Source of the DNA: an uncultured Clostridia bacterium
GTDB lineage: Bacteria > Bacillota > Clostridia > Oscillospirales > CAG-272
NCBI GenBank assembly: GCA_944392615.1
Contig: CALXXF010000001.1
Coordinates: forward strand, 1 to 48,568
DNA length: 48,568 bases
Direction: 5' to 3'
Made by a program: the position numbers and the translations under genes. The notes under the pieces are model-generated. The model saw nothing but the letters and a program-made list of their open reading frames with translations, was not told where the DNA came from and made no database searches. How positions within the stretch are numbered: position 1 is the first letter of the stretch; the number at the start of each line of letters is the position of its first letter. Positions 15,916 to 24,063 of the stretch are shown in pieces.

Positions 15916-16941
15916 ATGAAGAAAATCATTACGCTCTCAGCACTGATAATCGCGCTTCTTTTGTCGCTGTTTTTTGTTTCATGCGGCTCAAAGAACGACA
16001 CAACCGATGTTACGACCGGGAAAAATGCCGACGACACGTCACCGGCGATGGCAGACGAGGTGAGAATACTCGGACTCAAGGGCCCGACAGGTATGGGTCT
16101 TGCAACCGTTATAAACGATTCTGGCAATGATCCGGATTCAAGATACAAGGTGACTGTTATGAATTCACCCGACCTTGTCAAAGCCGAAGTACTGCTCGGA
16201 AAGTACGACATCGCAGCACTTCCGACGAATGTCGCAGCCGCTCTTTATAATAGCGGAAAGGCGGATTTCAAGATAGCAGCTGTGAACACCCTCGGCGTGC
16301 TGTATATACTTGAGAACGGCAATACGGTGACAGATATAAACAGCCTCAAGGGAAAGACTATATATGCCACCGGCGGAGGCTCTACTCCTGAATATATACT
16401 GAGATATATCCTTTCTGAGAACGGCATAGACCCTGATAAAGATGTAACGCTTGATTTTTCGTTTACCGAGCACAGTGAGCTTGCCGCTTATATCGCCGGA
16501 GGCGCAAATATAATTGCGATGCTTCCCGAGCCCAACGTAACAACCACTCTTATGAGCAACCCGGAAATAAGAGTTGCCCTTGATATTACAGAGGAGTGGG
16601 GAAAGGTGTCTGACAGCGACGTCATGCAGGGTTGTATAGTTGTGCGCTCTGAATTTGCCGAAAAATATCCGGAGCAGCTCGCGATGTTTCTTGACGACTA
16701 CAGGGCGTCCATAGAGTATGTCAACGAACATCCGGACGAAGCATCTGTGATGATAGCCAACGCCGGGATAATCCCTAAAGCCGAGATAGCAAAAAGCGCT
16801 ATAGAGCGCTGCAATATAGTTTACGTCGAGGGTACGGAAATGAGCGATAAGCTTTCTGATTTCTTCGAGGTTCTCTATGATGCAGACCCGTCATCTGTCG
16901 GCGGAAAGCTGCCTGATAATGACATCTTTTTAAGAAGATGA
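15916..16941 (+). CDS. ABC importer substrate-binding lipoprotein (NMT1/SsuA-like)
   Basis: 341 residues. Signal peptide with lipobox FVS-C23, a short Thr/Asp-rich linker, then a type II periplasmic-binding fold of the NMT1/THI5/SsuA type: VRILGLKGPTGMGLATVIND at the start, DLVKAEVLLGKYDIAALPTN, LKGKTIYATGGGSTPEYILR, and AYIAGGANIIAMLPEPN. It captures a small organic ligand outside the membrane for the permease that follows. The family covers sulfonates, nitrate, pyrimidine precursors and others; the ligand here is unknown. AAAGGA about 10 bases before ATG. The stop overlaps the permease start (ATGA). Confidence 0.92.
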   Translation: MKKIITLSALIIALLLSLFFVSCGSKNDTTDVTTGKNADDTSPAMADEVRILGLKGPTGMGLATVINDSGNDPDSRYKVTVMNSPDLVKAEVLLGKYDIAALPTNVAAALYNSGKADFKIAAVNTLGVLYILENGNTVTDINSLKGKTIYATGGGSTPEYILRYILSENGIDPDKDVTLDFSFTEHSELAAYIAGGANIIAMLPEPNVTTTLMSNPEIRVALDITEEWGKVSDSDVMQGCIVVRSEFAEKYPEQLAMFLDDYRASIEYVNEHPDEASVMIANAGIIPKAEIAKSAIERCNIVYVEGTEMSDKLSDFFEVLYDADPSSVGGKLPDNDIFLRR

Positions 16942-17765
16942 GAAACTTTGCCGTTAAGGATGAAACCTGCCGTTTGACCGACGGCAAGACTGTGAGGGGC
17001 GCCGCCAGAAAAGCGGCGCTTTTCCTGCTCGCGGTGGTTTTTTGGGCTTCTCTCTGGTATATCGCAGCCGCTGTTGTCGGAAACAGATTTATACTGCCGT
17101 ATCCGCACAGAGTAGTGCAGAAATTTTTTATGCTCCTGACGCGCGGATACTTCTGGAGCTCTGTCGGAATGTCAGTTCTTGCCGTGGCGGCGGGGTTTTT
17201 TGCAGGAGCGGTAGCCGGGATTCTTTTTTCACTGCTTTCCTTCCGCTTTGTGGTGGCGAGAGCTGTAATATCTCCTATGGTGACGGTTCTGCGCGCTACG
17301 CCTGTGGCATCCTTTATAATACTTGTCTATGTGATGATACGCTGGAACGATCTTCCAGTTAATCTTGTTTCTGTCATCATAGTTGTCATCATGGTCATGC
17401 CGATAGTATATAACAATCTTCTGACGGGCTATTCTTCGTTTGACAAACAACTTGACGAGGTCGCTGTGATTTATGATTTTTCACTTGGAAAAAAAATTGC
17501 GGCTCTCTGGTTCCCTCAGATAAAGCCCTATGCCGCAGCCGCGGCTACGACATCACTCGGATTGGCTTGGAAGGCAGGAATAGCGGCGGAGGTTATATGT
17601 GGTCTTTCAAACACCATAGGAAAGTATCTCGCGGATGCAAAAACCAATCTTGAGATGGAAGAGCTATTTGCCTGGACAATCTGCGTGGTGCTTCTGAGCG
17701 TGCTTTTTGAATGGCTGTTCAAGCGTCTGCTTAAGAGTACTGCAAACGGCGGTGGTAAATCATGA
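16938..17765 (+). CDS. ABC importer permease (SsuC/ThiX-like)
   Basis: 275 residues with six predicted membrane helices and the cytoplasmic EAA-type coupling loop DEVAVIYDFSLGKKIAALWF near residues 173-192. It belongs to the BPD_transp_1 permeases that pair with NMT1-type binding proteins. The first ~25 residues are polar and cytoplasmic. It starts in a 4-base ATGA overlap with the binding protein and overlaps the ATPase gene by 4 bases, so the three are one translationally coupled unit. Confidence 0.92.
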   Translation: MRNFAVKDETCRLTDGKTVRGAARKAALFLLAVVFWASLWYIAAAVVGNRFILPYPHRVVQKFFMLLTRGYFWSSVGMSVLAVAAGFFAGAVAGILFSLLSFRFVVARAVISPMVTVLRATPVASFIILVYVMIRWNDLPVNLVSVIIVVIMVMPIVYNNLLTGYSSFDKQLDEVAVIYDFSLGKKIAALWFPQIKPYAAAAATTSLGLAWKAGIAAEVICGLSNTIGKYLADAKTNLEMEELFAWTICVVLLSVLFEWLFKRLLKSTANGGGKS

Positions 17766-18361
17766 TGCTATTTGAAAATGTGTGCAAATCATACGGCGGC
17801 AACATCGTAATCAGGGATTTCAGCTGCTCAGTAGAAGATGGCGAAAGACTTGCAGTGTGCGCAGAAAGCGGGTTCGGTAAAACTACATTGCTGCGCATTA
17901 TATCCGGGCTCGAAACTCCCGACAGCGGTAAAATATCCGGATACAATTTTTCATGCGTTACGTTCATGTTTCAGGAACCGCGCTTGTTTGAATGGTACGA
18001 TGCGCTCGGCAATCTTACAATCGCATCACGCCTTCCGGCAAGGCAGGCAAGCGCAAGGGCGATGGAACTGATCGAGCGCGTTGGTCTTACAGATTCACTC
18101 CACAAAAAGCCCTCAGAGCTTTCGGGAGGAATGAAGCAGAGACTCGCTTTGGCAAGGGCATTTATGCCTGACAAAAAAATCGTGATACTCGATGAGCCGT
18201 TTTCAGCACTGGATGAGGAAAACAGGAGCCGTATGCGCGAGCTTGTGAGCGAGCTTGTCATTGGTAAAACTCTTATATACGTGACTCACGATAAAGAAGA
18301 TCTTGCGATTGCAGACAGGGTCATTTCTCCGGATGCCGGCGGTGTATTTGTAGCTTCTTGA
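17762..18361 (+). CDS. ABC importer ATPase, short form
   Basis: 199 residues against the usual 240-260 for SsuB/TauB-type ATPases. The Walker A reads AESGFGKTT (the first Gly replaced by Ala, but GxGKT kept), Q-loop TFMFQEPRLFEW, signature LSGGMKQR, Walker B IVILDEPFSALD, H-loop YVTHDKED. All catalytic elements are there. The shortness comes from a compact N-terminal half and the absence of a C-terminal tail; it ends soon after the H-loop. It powers uptake with the two preceding proteins. Confidence 0.9.
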   Translation: MMLFENVCKSYGGNIVIRDFSCSVEDGERLAVCAESGFGKTTLLRIISGLETPDSGKISGYNFSCVTFMFQEPRLFEWYDALGNLTIASRLPARQASARAMELIERVGLTDSLHKKPSELSGGMKQRLALARAFMPDKKIVILDEPFSALDEENRSRMRELVSELVIGKTLIYVTHDKEDLAIADRVISPDAGGVFVAS

Positions 18362-18672
18362 CATCATTTTCTCACTGCCGTGATTATTCAGGAGCTTGCA
18401 GCATCTGTTTGAATACTTTAATCAGGAATGGAGTGACGTTTTTTATTATGCGGCACACTGCGACGGTTTTTTCGTGCGGAAAAAGTAAACAGACTGTGTA
18501 AATCGCCTGAAGGCAAAATGATGTTGACAAACGCTGCCTTATGCGATATAATTGAATGGATGAATGAAAAATCTACGAAAAGGAGCGAGAAAGCCGCTCC
18601 GCCATGCATGAACTGCCGTGCATCCCGACGCAGGGCACCCCGGCGGAGCTGTGCTGCGTATTGGTGATATAA
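18362..18672. other. 311-base intergenic region with leader of the next gene
   Basis: 18362-18523 holds nothing I recognise. 18524-18552 is a consensus promoter and 18559-18672 a GC-rich leader that can fold: GGAGCG/CGCTCC (18582-18600) and an outer CCGCC/GGCGG pair (from about 18600 to 18655) enclosing ATGCA/TGCAT. A 22-codon open frame, ATG at 18604, ends with TAA directly before the next gene's ATG; its AAGGAG is 18 bases upstream and lies in the first stem. Confidence 0.5.
18524..18552 (+). promoter_or_regulatory. Consensus sigma-A promoter
   Basis: TTGACA (18524-18529), 17 bases, TATAAT (18547-18552); perfect match. It drives the small protein gene at 18673. Confidence 0.88.
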
Positions 18673-19011
18673 ATGGCTGTGCATACAGAATCCAACGTAA
18701 AAGGAAAGTATCTGATATACAGAAATGTCCCTCTGGTACGTGAGGGAAATGTCATATATTACGGAGATATGGAAGAAGCGTACGTTCTTTGTCTCATGAT
18801 AATATCGTACAAGGAAGTGCCTTCGTCTGATAACGGAGCGAAGGTAAGCGTCCCGGACATAGTGTTCGGCCAGATATGGAGTACTGACAGAACGCTTCCG
18901 GAGACTGACAGGGTCGTGAAGTCGTTCGACAAGAAGGGACTTGCAGAGGCGCTTGATTTCGGAATAACTCAGCTCGAAAGATACAATAAAAAAAGCAAGG
19001 CAAAGTCGTGA
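18673..19011 (+). CDS. Small conserved-looking protein of unknown function
   Basis: 112 residues, soluble, no signal peptide or membrane segment. It opens with a beta-rich part (KGKYLIYRNVPLVREGNVIY) and ends in a Lys-rich helix. I do not recognise a family. ATG start; GGTGAT lies a few bases upstream and a 22-codon upstream frame stops immediately before it. A perfect promoter and a structured leader suggest that it is a real, well-transcribed gene. The reading frame has the same codon style as its neighbours. Confidence 0.7.
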   Translation: MAVHTESNVKGKYLIYRNVPLVREGNVIYYGDMEEAYVLCLMIISYKEVPSSDNGAKVSVPDIVFGQIWSTDRTLPETDRVVKSFDKKGLAEALDFGITQLERYNKKSKAKS

Positions 19012-19024
19012 CAGTATAGAAAAA

Positions 19025-19101
19025 CTTTCCTCAGCGACCGCTCTCAAGCCGGAATCATGGAGTTATCCATGACGGCCTGGGAGCGTGGTCCTGAAAAGGT
19101 A
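19025..19101. other. Long imperfect hairpin (about 77 nt), possible structured RNA or palindromic element
   Basis: The left arm 19025-19061 and right arm 19066-19101 pair along nearly their whole length around GTTA: inner TCATGGA/TCCATGA, then GCCG/CGGC, CA/TG, GCTC/GAGC, ACC/GGT, TCAG/CTGA, with small bulges. No T-run follows, so it is not a plain terminator. It lies between a small protein gene and the tRNA-Lys promoter. Confidence 0.6.
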
Positions 19102-19159
19102 AGAAGCAGGATATATTTCAAATCAGTTAAATAAAATTTGCAAAAAGGGTAAAAAATAC

Positions 19160-19188
19160 TTGACAAAGGACAGGTGTTGTGATATCAT
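19160..19188 (+). promoter_or_regulatory. Promoter of tRNA-Lys
   Basis: TTGACA (19160-19165), 17 bases, TATCAT (19183-19188), about 30 bases before the tRNA. Confidence 0.8.
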
Positions 19189-19218
19189 GTTTAGGCGCCT
19201 GTTGCAGTACATCTTTTT

Positions 19219-19294
19219 GCCCCTGTAGCTCAGATGGTAGAGCACTTGACTTTTAATCAAGGTGTCCGGGGTTCGATTCCCCGCAGGAGCACCA
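19219..19294 (+). tRNA. tRNA-Lys (anticodon TTT)
   Basis: 76 bases with encoded CCA. D arm TAGCTCAGATGGTAGAGCA, anticodon stem CTTGA/TCAAG with loop CTTTTAA (anticodon TTT at about 19252-19254), T arm GGGGTTCGATTCCCC. The acceptor stem GCCCCTG / CAGGAGC pairs except at position 3-70, where C faces A. The discriminator base is A. It has its own promoter and terminator, so it is a single-gene transcript. Confidence 0.97.
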
Positions 19295-19335
19295 AAAATC
19301 GACAAGCCCATGACGGAGCTTGTCGATTTTTATTT
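19295..19335. terminator. Terminator after tRNA-Lys
   Basis: A 13-14-bp stem AAAAATCGACAAGC / GCTTGTCGATTTTT with a 10-base loop. The A and T runs at both ends let it work in both directions; the next gene is convergent. Confidence 0.88.
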
Positions 19336-19468
19336 ATTCCGCTTTTATTTCTTTCTGTCATTACAGTTCAGGCAGCTTTTATGATACAGGATACGCGCAT
19401 TAAAAAGCCATATCCAGTCATTCCCGGATAAACAGCGCTGTCAGCACTGAGCTTGTCTTTTAAAAACT

Positions 19469-20608
19469 TCAGCAGCGGGAATTTTGATATTCCGAGAGGG
19501 CGGCGTTCAGCTCAGGGTCTTCCAGGACGTATCTGTCTATTCTTGATTTTATGTATGAGATATCGGTTTTCAGTTCCTCTTTCGCTTTCAGCCTTCCGGG
19601 TATAAGCACCGGGACAGAAAGGGAAGAGACAATACCTGTGCCTGACGGAGTTACAGGTGTACACATGTCGAGCAAACAGCCGTGATTTTTCACTGCTCTG
19701 CATAAAAACAGGTATTCGACCGTTTTATCCGGAAGGATGCAGCACATTTTCTCCAGAATGCTTAAGCCGTATCCCGCAAAGTTTTCGCCGCCGCGTTCAG
19801 ACATGACCGATATAACCGCCGCGTCTGTCCCGGATTCTGCGCTCACCCTTACAGGAATTCCGAGGCTTACGGCGGGATGAAGCATTATGTGATTTACTGC
19901 AAGAGTTGTGAATAGCCTGAAATTAACGAGTTCTGAATCGCCGCTGGAGATTCTGTTGGAAAACGCCACGTTTATCCCGCACGGGGAGAGTATTTTGAAA
20001 CAGGCGTATCCGATTATATCGGATATCACGTCGGAACGCATCGGCGCATCGGTAAGCACTCCCTCTGACACATCGTCTATGACCATTGAGGATATGCGCA
20101 GAAATGCTCTCAGTATCTTTTCCGTGCGAATACCGAAAGCGGTGTTTTTGTATTTTACCGGGCGAGCGGCCCTGGGAATAATCTTTTCAAGAAAAAACGA
20201 TATTCCTTCTCCGGTTATGTCGCGGGGCACACCGGATGGGAACAGCGTTGCTGCAAAATCTTCCCTGAGAACATCAGGCAGAAGGAGCATGACGGCTTCG
20301 CGCCTGTTGTAGGATACAGTGTCTGCGTAAACTGTTGCCAACTGCTTTGAAACTGCTTCCTTCCCGCTTTTCAGGGCTATGAAAAAGGGAAAGCCGTTTT
20401 CCGAAAAGCTGTTTTCGGAAAATCCTCTTTTCAGCTCAAGTTTCAGTATGTCTTTTATATCTTCGTCCGGCAGTGTATTGTCTATTTCCGGGATATTTTT
20501 TAAAACGCGCGCGGCAGCCGTATTCCTGCGAATCATTTTTCCGTCCCTGTCGCAGAGTATGCAGGGAGTGACAATGGCTTCAAAATTTTTGAATTTGTTT
20601 TCCGTCAT
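19469..20608 (-). CDS. PAS-domain protein, possible degenerate sensor kinase
   Basis: 379 residues, soluble. The first ~100 look like a PAS domain (FEAIVTPCILCDRDGKMIRR, NTAAARVL). The centre is helical. Around residues 230-310, FRLFTTLAVNHIMLHPAVSL, VRVSAESGTDAAVISVMSE and FAGYGLSILEKM have the layout of a histidine-kinase ATPase region, but without clear N, G1 and G2 boxes, and I see no phosphorylatable H-box. So it may be a signalling protein that senses through PAS but lacks kinase activity. ATG start; GAGGAA lies about 7 bases upstream. It is alone, convergent with the tRNA. Confidence 0.7.
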   Translation of the reverse strand: MTENKFKNFEAIVTPCILCDRDGKMIRRNTAAARVLKNIPEIDNTLPDEDIKDILKLELKRGFSENSFSENGFPFFIALKSGKEAVSKQLATVYADTVSYNRREAVMLLLPDVLREDFAATLFPSGVPRDITGEGISFFLEKIIPRAARPVKYKNTAFGIRTEKILRAFLRISSMVIDDVSEGVLTDAPMRSDVISDIIGYACFKILSPCGINVAFSNRISSGDSELVNFRLFTTLAVNHIMLHPAVSLGIPVRVSAESGTDAAVISVMSERGGENFAGYGLSILEKMCCILPDKTVEYLFLCRAVKNHGCLLDMCTPVTPSGTGIVSSLSVPVLIPGRLKAKEELKTDISYIKSRIDRYVLEDPELNAALSEYQNSRC

Positions 20609-20666
20609 TTTATCGTTCCTCTGTAAGTCGGTTTACGCGCCATAAACGCACGCGCTTTCTGACTCT

Positions 20667-20695
20667 ATTCTACCACATATATTGCTCCAATACAA
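20667..20695 (-). promoter_or_regulatory. Promoter of the PAS protein gene
   Basis: Minus strand: TTGTAT, 17 bases, TAGAAT, about 60 bases before the start codon. Confidence 0.55.
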
Positions 20696-20701
20696 TATAT
20701 G
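20676..20701. promoter_or_regulatory. Perfect 9-bp inverted repeat overlapping the PAS gene promoter
   Basis: CATATATTG (20676-20684) and CAATATATG (20693-20701) around 8 bases. It covers the spacer and -35 of the leftward promoter, a position expected of a repressor operator. Confidence 0.5.
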
Positions 20702-20829
20702 TTTGCAGTCTGTTTTAAATAAAAATACATTTTTATTTTCCTGCCTCGTTCAAGCAGAGCGCTGTCGACCGCAAAACAAAAAAGAATTGGTAAAAAAGTA
20801 ACAAAATTATTAAATATTCGGTAAAAGGC

Positions 20830-20858
20830 TTGAATATCGGGCTGTGTTGGGGTAAAAT
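20830..20858 (+). promoter_or_regulatory. Promoter of gap
   Basis: TTGAAT (20830-20835), 17 bases, TAAAAT (20853-20858), about 47 bases before the start codon. Confidence 0.75.
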
Positions 20859-20905
20859 AAGCGCAGTGACGTTAATAAATATTATATTCGGAGGATTGTA
20901 TAACC

Positions 20906-21922
20906 ATGTCAGTAAAAGTTGCTATTAACGGTTTCGGAAGAATAGGACGTCTTGCTTTCAGACAGATGTTCGGCGCCGAGGGTTATGAAGTAGTCGCTAT
21001 AAACGACCTTACAAGCCCTGCAATGCTTGCTCATCTTCTCAAGTACGATTCTGCTCAGGGAAGATATGCCCTTGCAGACAAGGTAACAGCCGGCGAGGAT
21101 TCCATAACCGTTGACGGAAAGACCATCAAGATTTATGCAGAAAAGGATGCTGCAAACCTTCCCTGGGGCGAGATAGGCGTTGACGTCGTTCTTGAGTGCA
21201 CCGGTTTTTACTGCTCCAAGGCAAAGAGCCAGGCTCACATAGATGCCGGCGCAAAGAAGGTCGTTATATCTGCTCCCGCAGGCAATGACCTTCCCACTAT
21301 CGTTTACAGCGTCAACGAGAAGACTCTTACCAAGGAAGACACCATCATTTCCGCAGCTTCCTGCACCACCAACTGCCTTGCGCCCATGGCCAACGCGCTT
21401 AACAACTATGCTCCTATACAGAGCGGTATCATGACAACAGTTCATGCTTACACCGGCGACCAGATGGTTCTTGACGGACCTCACAGAAAGGGCGACCTCC
21501 GCCGTGCGCGCGCTGCCGCAATGAACATAGTTCCCAACTCCACCGGAGCTGCGAAGGCAATCGGTCTCGTTATCCCCGCTCTCAAGGGCAAGCTCATCGG
21601 AAGCGCTCAGCGTGTTCCTGTCTGCACCGGTTCCACGACAATTCTCGTGGCTGTCTGCAAGGGCAAGGATATAACTGTTGAGGGCATAAACGCCGCCATG
21701 AAGGCTGCTTCTTCCGCTTCCTACGGCTACAACGAGGACCCCATCGTTTCTACCGACGTTATCGGACTCACCTGCGGCTCTCTCTTTGATGCTACGCAGA
21801 CCATGGTTTCGAAGATAGACGATGATACCTATCAGGTTCAGGTCGTTGCATGGTATGACAACGAGAACAGCTACACGAGCCAGATGGTCCGTACGATCAA
21901 GTATTTTGCAGAGCTCGGCTGA
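20906..21922 (+). CDS. gap: Glyceraldehyde-3-phosphate dehydrogenase
   Basis: Oxidises and phosphorylates glyceraldehyde-3-phosphate to 1,3-bisphosphoglycerate with NAD in cytosolic glycolysis. 338 residues. Rossmann start [18 protein letters not shown], catalytic Cys153 in [26 protein letters not shown] and the end [15 protein letters not shown] are all typical. Asp33 region INDLTS suits NAD. GGAGGA ribosome site. Codon use is noticeably more C-ending than in the neighbours (for example repeated TCC, AAG, CTC), as expected for a highly expressed gene. It is monocistronic, with its own promoter and terminator. Confidence 0.98.
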   Translation: MSVKVAINGFGRIGRLAFRQMFGAEGYEVVAINDLTSPAMLAHLLKYDSAQGRYALADKVTAGEDSITVDGKTIKIYAEKDAANLPWGEIGVDVVLECTGFYCSKAKSQAHIDAGAKKVVISAPAGNDLPTIVYSVNEKTLTKEDTIISAASCTTNCLAPMANALNNYAPIQSGIMTTVHAYTGDQMVLDGPHRKGDLRRARAAAMNIVPNSTGAAKAIGLVIPALKGKLIGSAQRVPVCTGSTTILVAVCKGKDITVEGINAAMKAASSASYGYNEDPIVSTDVIGLTCGSLFDATQTMVSKIDDDTYQVQVVAWYDNENSYTSQMVRTIKYFAELG

Positions 21923-21974
21923 GTTTTTACAGCCTGACGCACTCTGTGACTGCAATACATTTTTGTATGATGAA

Positions 21975-22012
21975 ATACCCGTTGCGCTTAATGCGCGACG
22001 GGTATCTTTTTT
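21975..22012 (+). terminator. Rho-independent terminator of gap
   Basis: ATACCCGT / ACGGGTAT with an inner CGC/GCG pair, then CTTTTTT. Confidence 0.92.
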
Positions 22013-22141
22013 GCGAGGCGTATGATTTTTACGACCTGATATGGCAGATAATCCTACGGTATTATTCATTTACATGCCTTGTTGCGTCTTTGTGCCAAAC
22101 CACATATACTGTACAAGAAACAGAAGAAACGGAGGTTTCGT

Positions 22142-22537
22142 ATGCAGCAGCCGAATACCGGAAAGCTGAGAGTACAGACCAGTACCGCTGACGGTACTGT
22201 AGTGATAAACGATGCTCTTGTCAGTGTCTTTGACGCCACAGGTGCGTTAGTTGCCCAGGGGAGAACACATGAAAGCGGAAGTACTGAAGATTTTATCATA
22301 GCTTCGCCGCCTTTGGCATACTCTTTTGTGCCCGGAGGGCAGACGCCCTTTTCAAAAATACGCATAGTGGTTGAGAAAGAGGGCTTCAATACAATTGAAT
22401 TCATAAACGCGGAAATATATCCAGGAATAATTACGATTCAGCGTGCCAACCTGCAACCTACGCCTTATTATGAAGGTTTTCCCATTGATTACAGCCGGAG
22501 CTCAATAGTTGACGAGGGAGGGGGGCCCGACCTGTGA
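22142..22537 (+). CDS. Small beta-sandwich-like protein, first gene of peptidoglycan-binding operon
   Basis: 131 residues, no signal peptide. The layout GKLRVQTSTADGTVVINDAL, VSVFDATGALVAQGRT, KIRIVVEKEGFNTIEFIN and YPGIITIQRANLQP suggests an Ig-like or carboxypeptidase-regulatory-like beta-sandwich. The start at ATG 22142 is set by GGAGG 7 bases upstream; the frame stays open further up but without protein-like composition. The stop overlaps the GTG of the next gene (GTGA), so both proteins are made together and probably act together, likely at the spore or cell wall. Exact function unknown. Confidence 0.8.
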   Translation: MQQPNTGKLRVQTSTADGTVVINDALVSVFDATGALVAQGRTHESGSTEDFIIASPPLAYSFVPGGQTPFSKIRIVVEKEGFNTIEFINAEIYPGIITIQRANLQPTPYYEGFPIDYSRSSIVDEGGGPDL

Positions 22538-23946
22538 ATTCAGATGCAGCACTTCCAGTGATACCGGAAACAATAACTGTTCATATAGGCGCGCCGTCAG
22601 AACGAGGCGAAAATATAACCCTGTCCTTTCCGGACTATATAAAAAACGTTGCCTCCGGAGAGATATACCCGACATGGCCGGAAGCTTCACTCAGAGCCAA
22701 TATATATGCGCAGATATCATTTGCACTCAACAGGGTCTATACCGAATTTTATCGCGCTATGGGGTACGATTTCGATATCACTTCATCAACATCGATAGAT
22801 CAGTCATTTGTCAAGGACAGGGAAATTTTTGAAAACATATCGCGTATAGTAGATGAGATATTTAACGATTATATAGTGCGCAGAGGCTTTGTAGAGCCGC
22901 TTTTTGCACGTTATTGCAACGGTACGACATCCACCTGCAACGGACTCTCGCAGTGGGGGACGGTCACTCTGGCAGAGCAGGGGCTCGGTCCGTACGATAT
23001 ACTTACCTTTTACTACGGGGATGACATAGACCTTGTTTTAGATGCACCTGTCGAGCCTGTGACCGAAAGCCTGCCGCCTGTTCCGCTGTCTTACGGAAGC
23101 GTCGGAAATGCCGTCCGCAACGTCCAGATGCGTTTGAACCGTATATCCGCCAACTACCCCGCCATACCCAAGATATATCCTGCGGACGGATTTTTCGGAG
23201 CATCGACATCTGATGCGGTCAGGCAGTTTCAAAGGGCGTTTAACCTGAACGTTGACGGTATTGTGGGCAAGGCGACATGGTATAAAATAATCTATGTTTA
23301 CAATGCCATAAAAAAGCTCAACGAAGTCGTGTCTGAGGGCCTCACGTACGAGGAAGTCGAGAAAACATTCAGCGATACGCTGACGATGGGCGATACCGGC
23401 AATCTGGTGGAGATAATACAGTATTTTCTTCTCACGATTTCTGAATTTTCTCCTAATATACCTTCCGTTGAGCGCAACGGAATCTACGACGAAGAGACCG
23501 CACGGGCGGTCAGGGCTTTTCAGGAGCAGTGGGGCCTTGACCCAACTGGTGATGTCGACCTGAAAACGTGGGAACTGCTCTATGACGTTTACATTGCGGA
23601 CCTTTCGTCGCTGCCGCAAAGTATTTTCGATAATATTGCAAAGCCTTTTCCCGGAATAAATCTTTCCCCCGGCAGCCGCGGAGATGATGTGAGATACCTT
23701 CAGGAATACATAAATGTGATTGCAGGAGAGTATCCGGAAATAACTCCTCCGGAGGTGAGCGGAAGCTTTGACGAAGCTACTGAAAATGCCGTAATTCAGA
23801 TACAGAGAGCCTTCGGACTCCCGGAAACAGGCGTTGTGGACGTTTCAACATGGGAGACGATAGCCTCTTTGTATGATACTATTGTTGGAGGATATTACAG
23901 AAATCCCACCCAGTTTCCGGGATACGATATAGATTCGGCAGGATGA
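22534..23946 (+). CDS. SpoIID-like domain plus three peptidoglycan-binding domains
   Basis: 470 residues. Residues about 20-170 resemble the SpoIID/LytB amidase-activator fold in the form seen in clostridial peptidoglycan-binding proteins (FALNRVYTEFYRAMGYDFDI, TSSTSIDQSF, FARYCNGTTSTCNGLSQWGT). Three PG_binding_1 domains follow at about 188-262, 290-362 and 385-455, each ending in a 'GVVD..TWE'-like motif. No signal peptide, so it may act inside the forespore/mother-cell system or leave the cell by another route. The GTG start overlaps the preceding stop. A likely role is recognition or remodelling of spore cortex or wall peptidoglycan; catalytic ability is uncertain. Confidence 0.88.
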   Translation: MNSDAALPVIPETITVHIGAPSERGENITLSFPDYIKNVASGEIYPTWPEASLRANIYAQISFALNRVYTEFYRAMGYDFDITSSTSIDQSFVKDREIFENISRIVDEIFNDYIVRRGFVEPLFARYCNGTTSTCNGLSQWGTVTLAEQGLGPYDILTFYYGDDIDLVLDAPVEPVTESLPPVPLSYGSVGNAVRNVQMRLNRISANYPAIPKIYPADGFFGASTSDAVRQFQRAFNLNVDGIVGKATWYKIIYVYNAIKKLNEVVSEGLTYEEVEKTFSDTLTMGDTGNLVEIIQYFLLTISEFSPNIPSVERNGIYDEETARAVRAFQEQWGLDPTGDVDLKTWELLYDVYIADLSSLPQSIFDNIAKPFPGINLSPGSRGDDVRYLQEYINVIAGEYPEITPPEVSGSFDEATENAVIQIQRAFGLPETGVVDVSTWETIASLYDTIVGGYYRNPTQFPGYDIDSAG

Positions 23947-23974
23947 AATACGACGAGTGCTGCAGCTCGATTCT

Positions 23975-24035
23975 GAAGAAGCGGCGATTGTGCCGTAAAG
24001 CAGACATCACCGCCCGATGTTATCCGCTTCTTTTC
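23975..24035 (+). terminator. Possible terminator or attenuator
   Basis: AGAAGCGG and CCGCTTCT pair over a ~40-base interior, followed by TTTT. It lies between the SpoIID/PG-binding gene and the small PG-binding gene; weak because of the large interior. Confidence 0.35.
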
Positions 24036-24063
24036 AATAAAAAGACACAGTTTCAGAAAGGTT

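Noticed and set aside
20909..22069. 386-codon frame on the minus strand covering gap
   Set aside because: Fully antisense to gap; it is an artefact of the strong codon bias of that gene. Its protein has no recognisable features.
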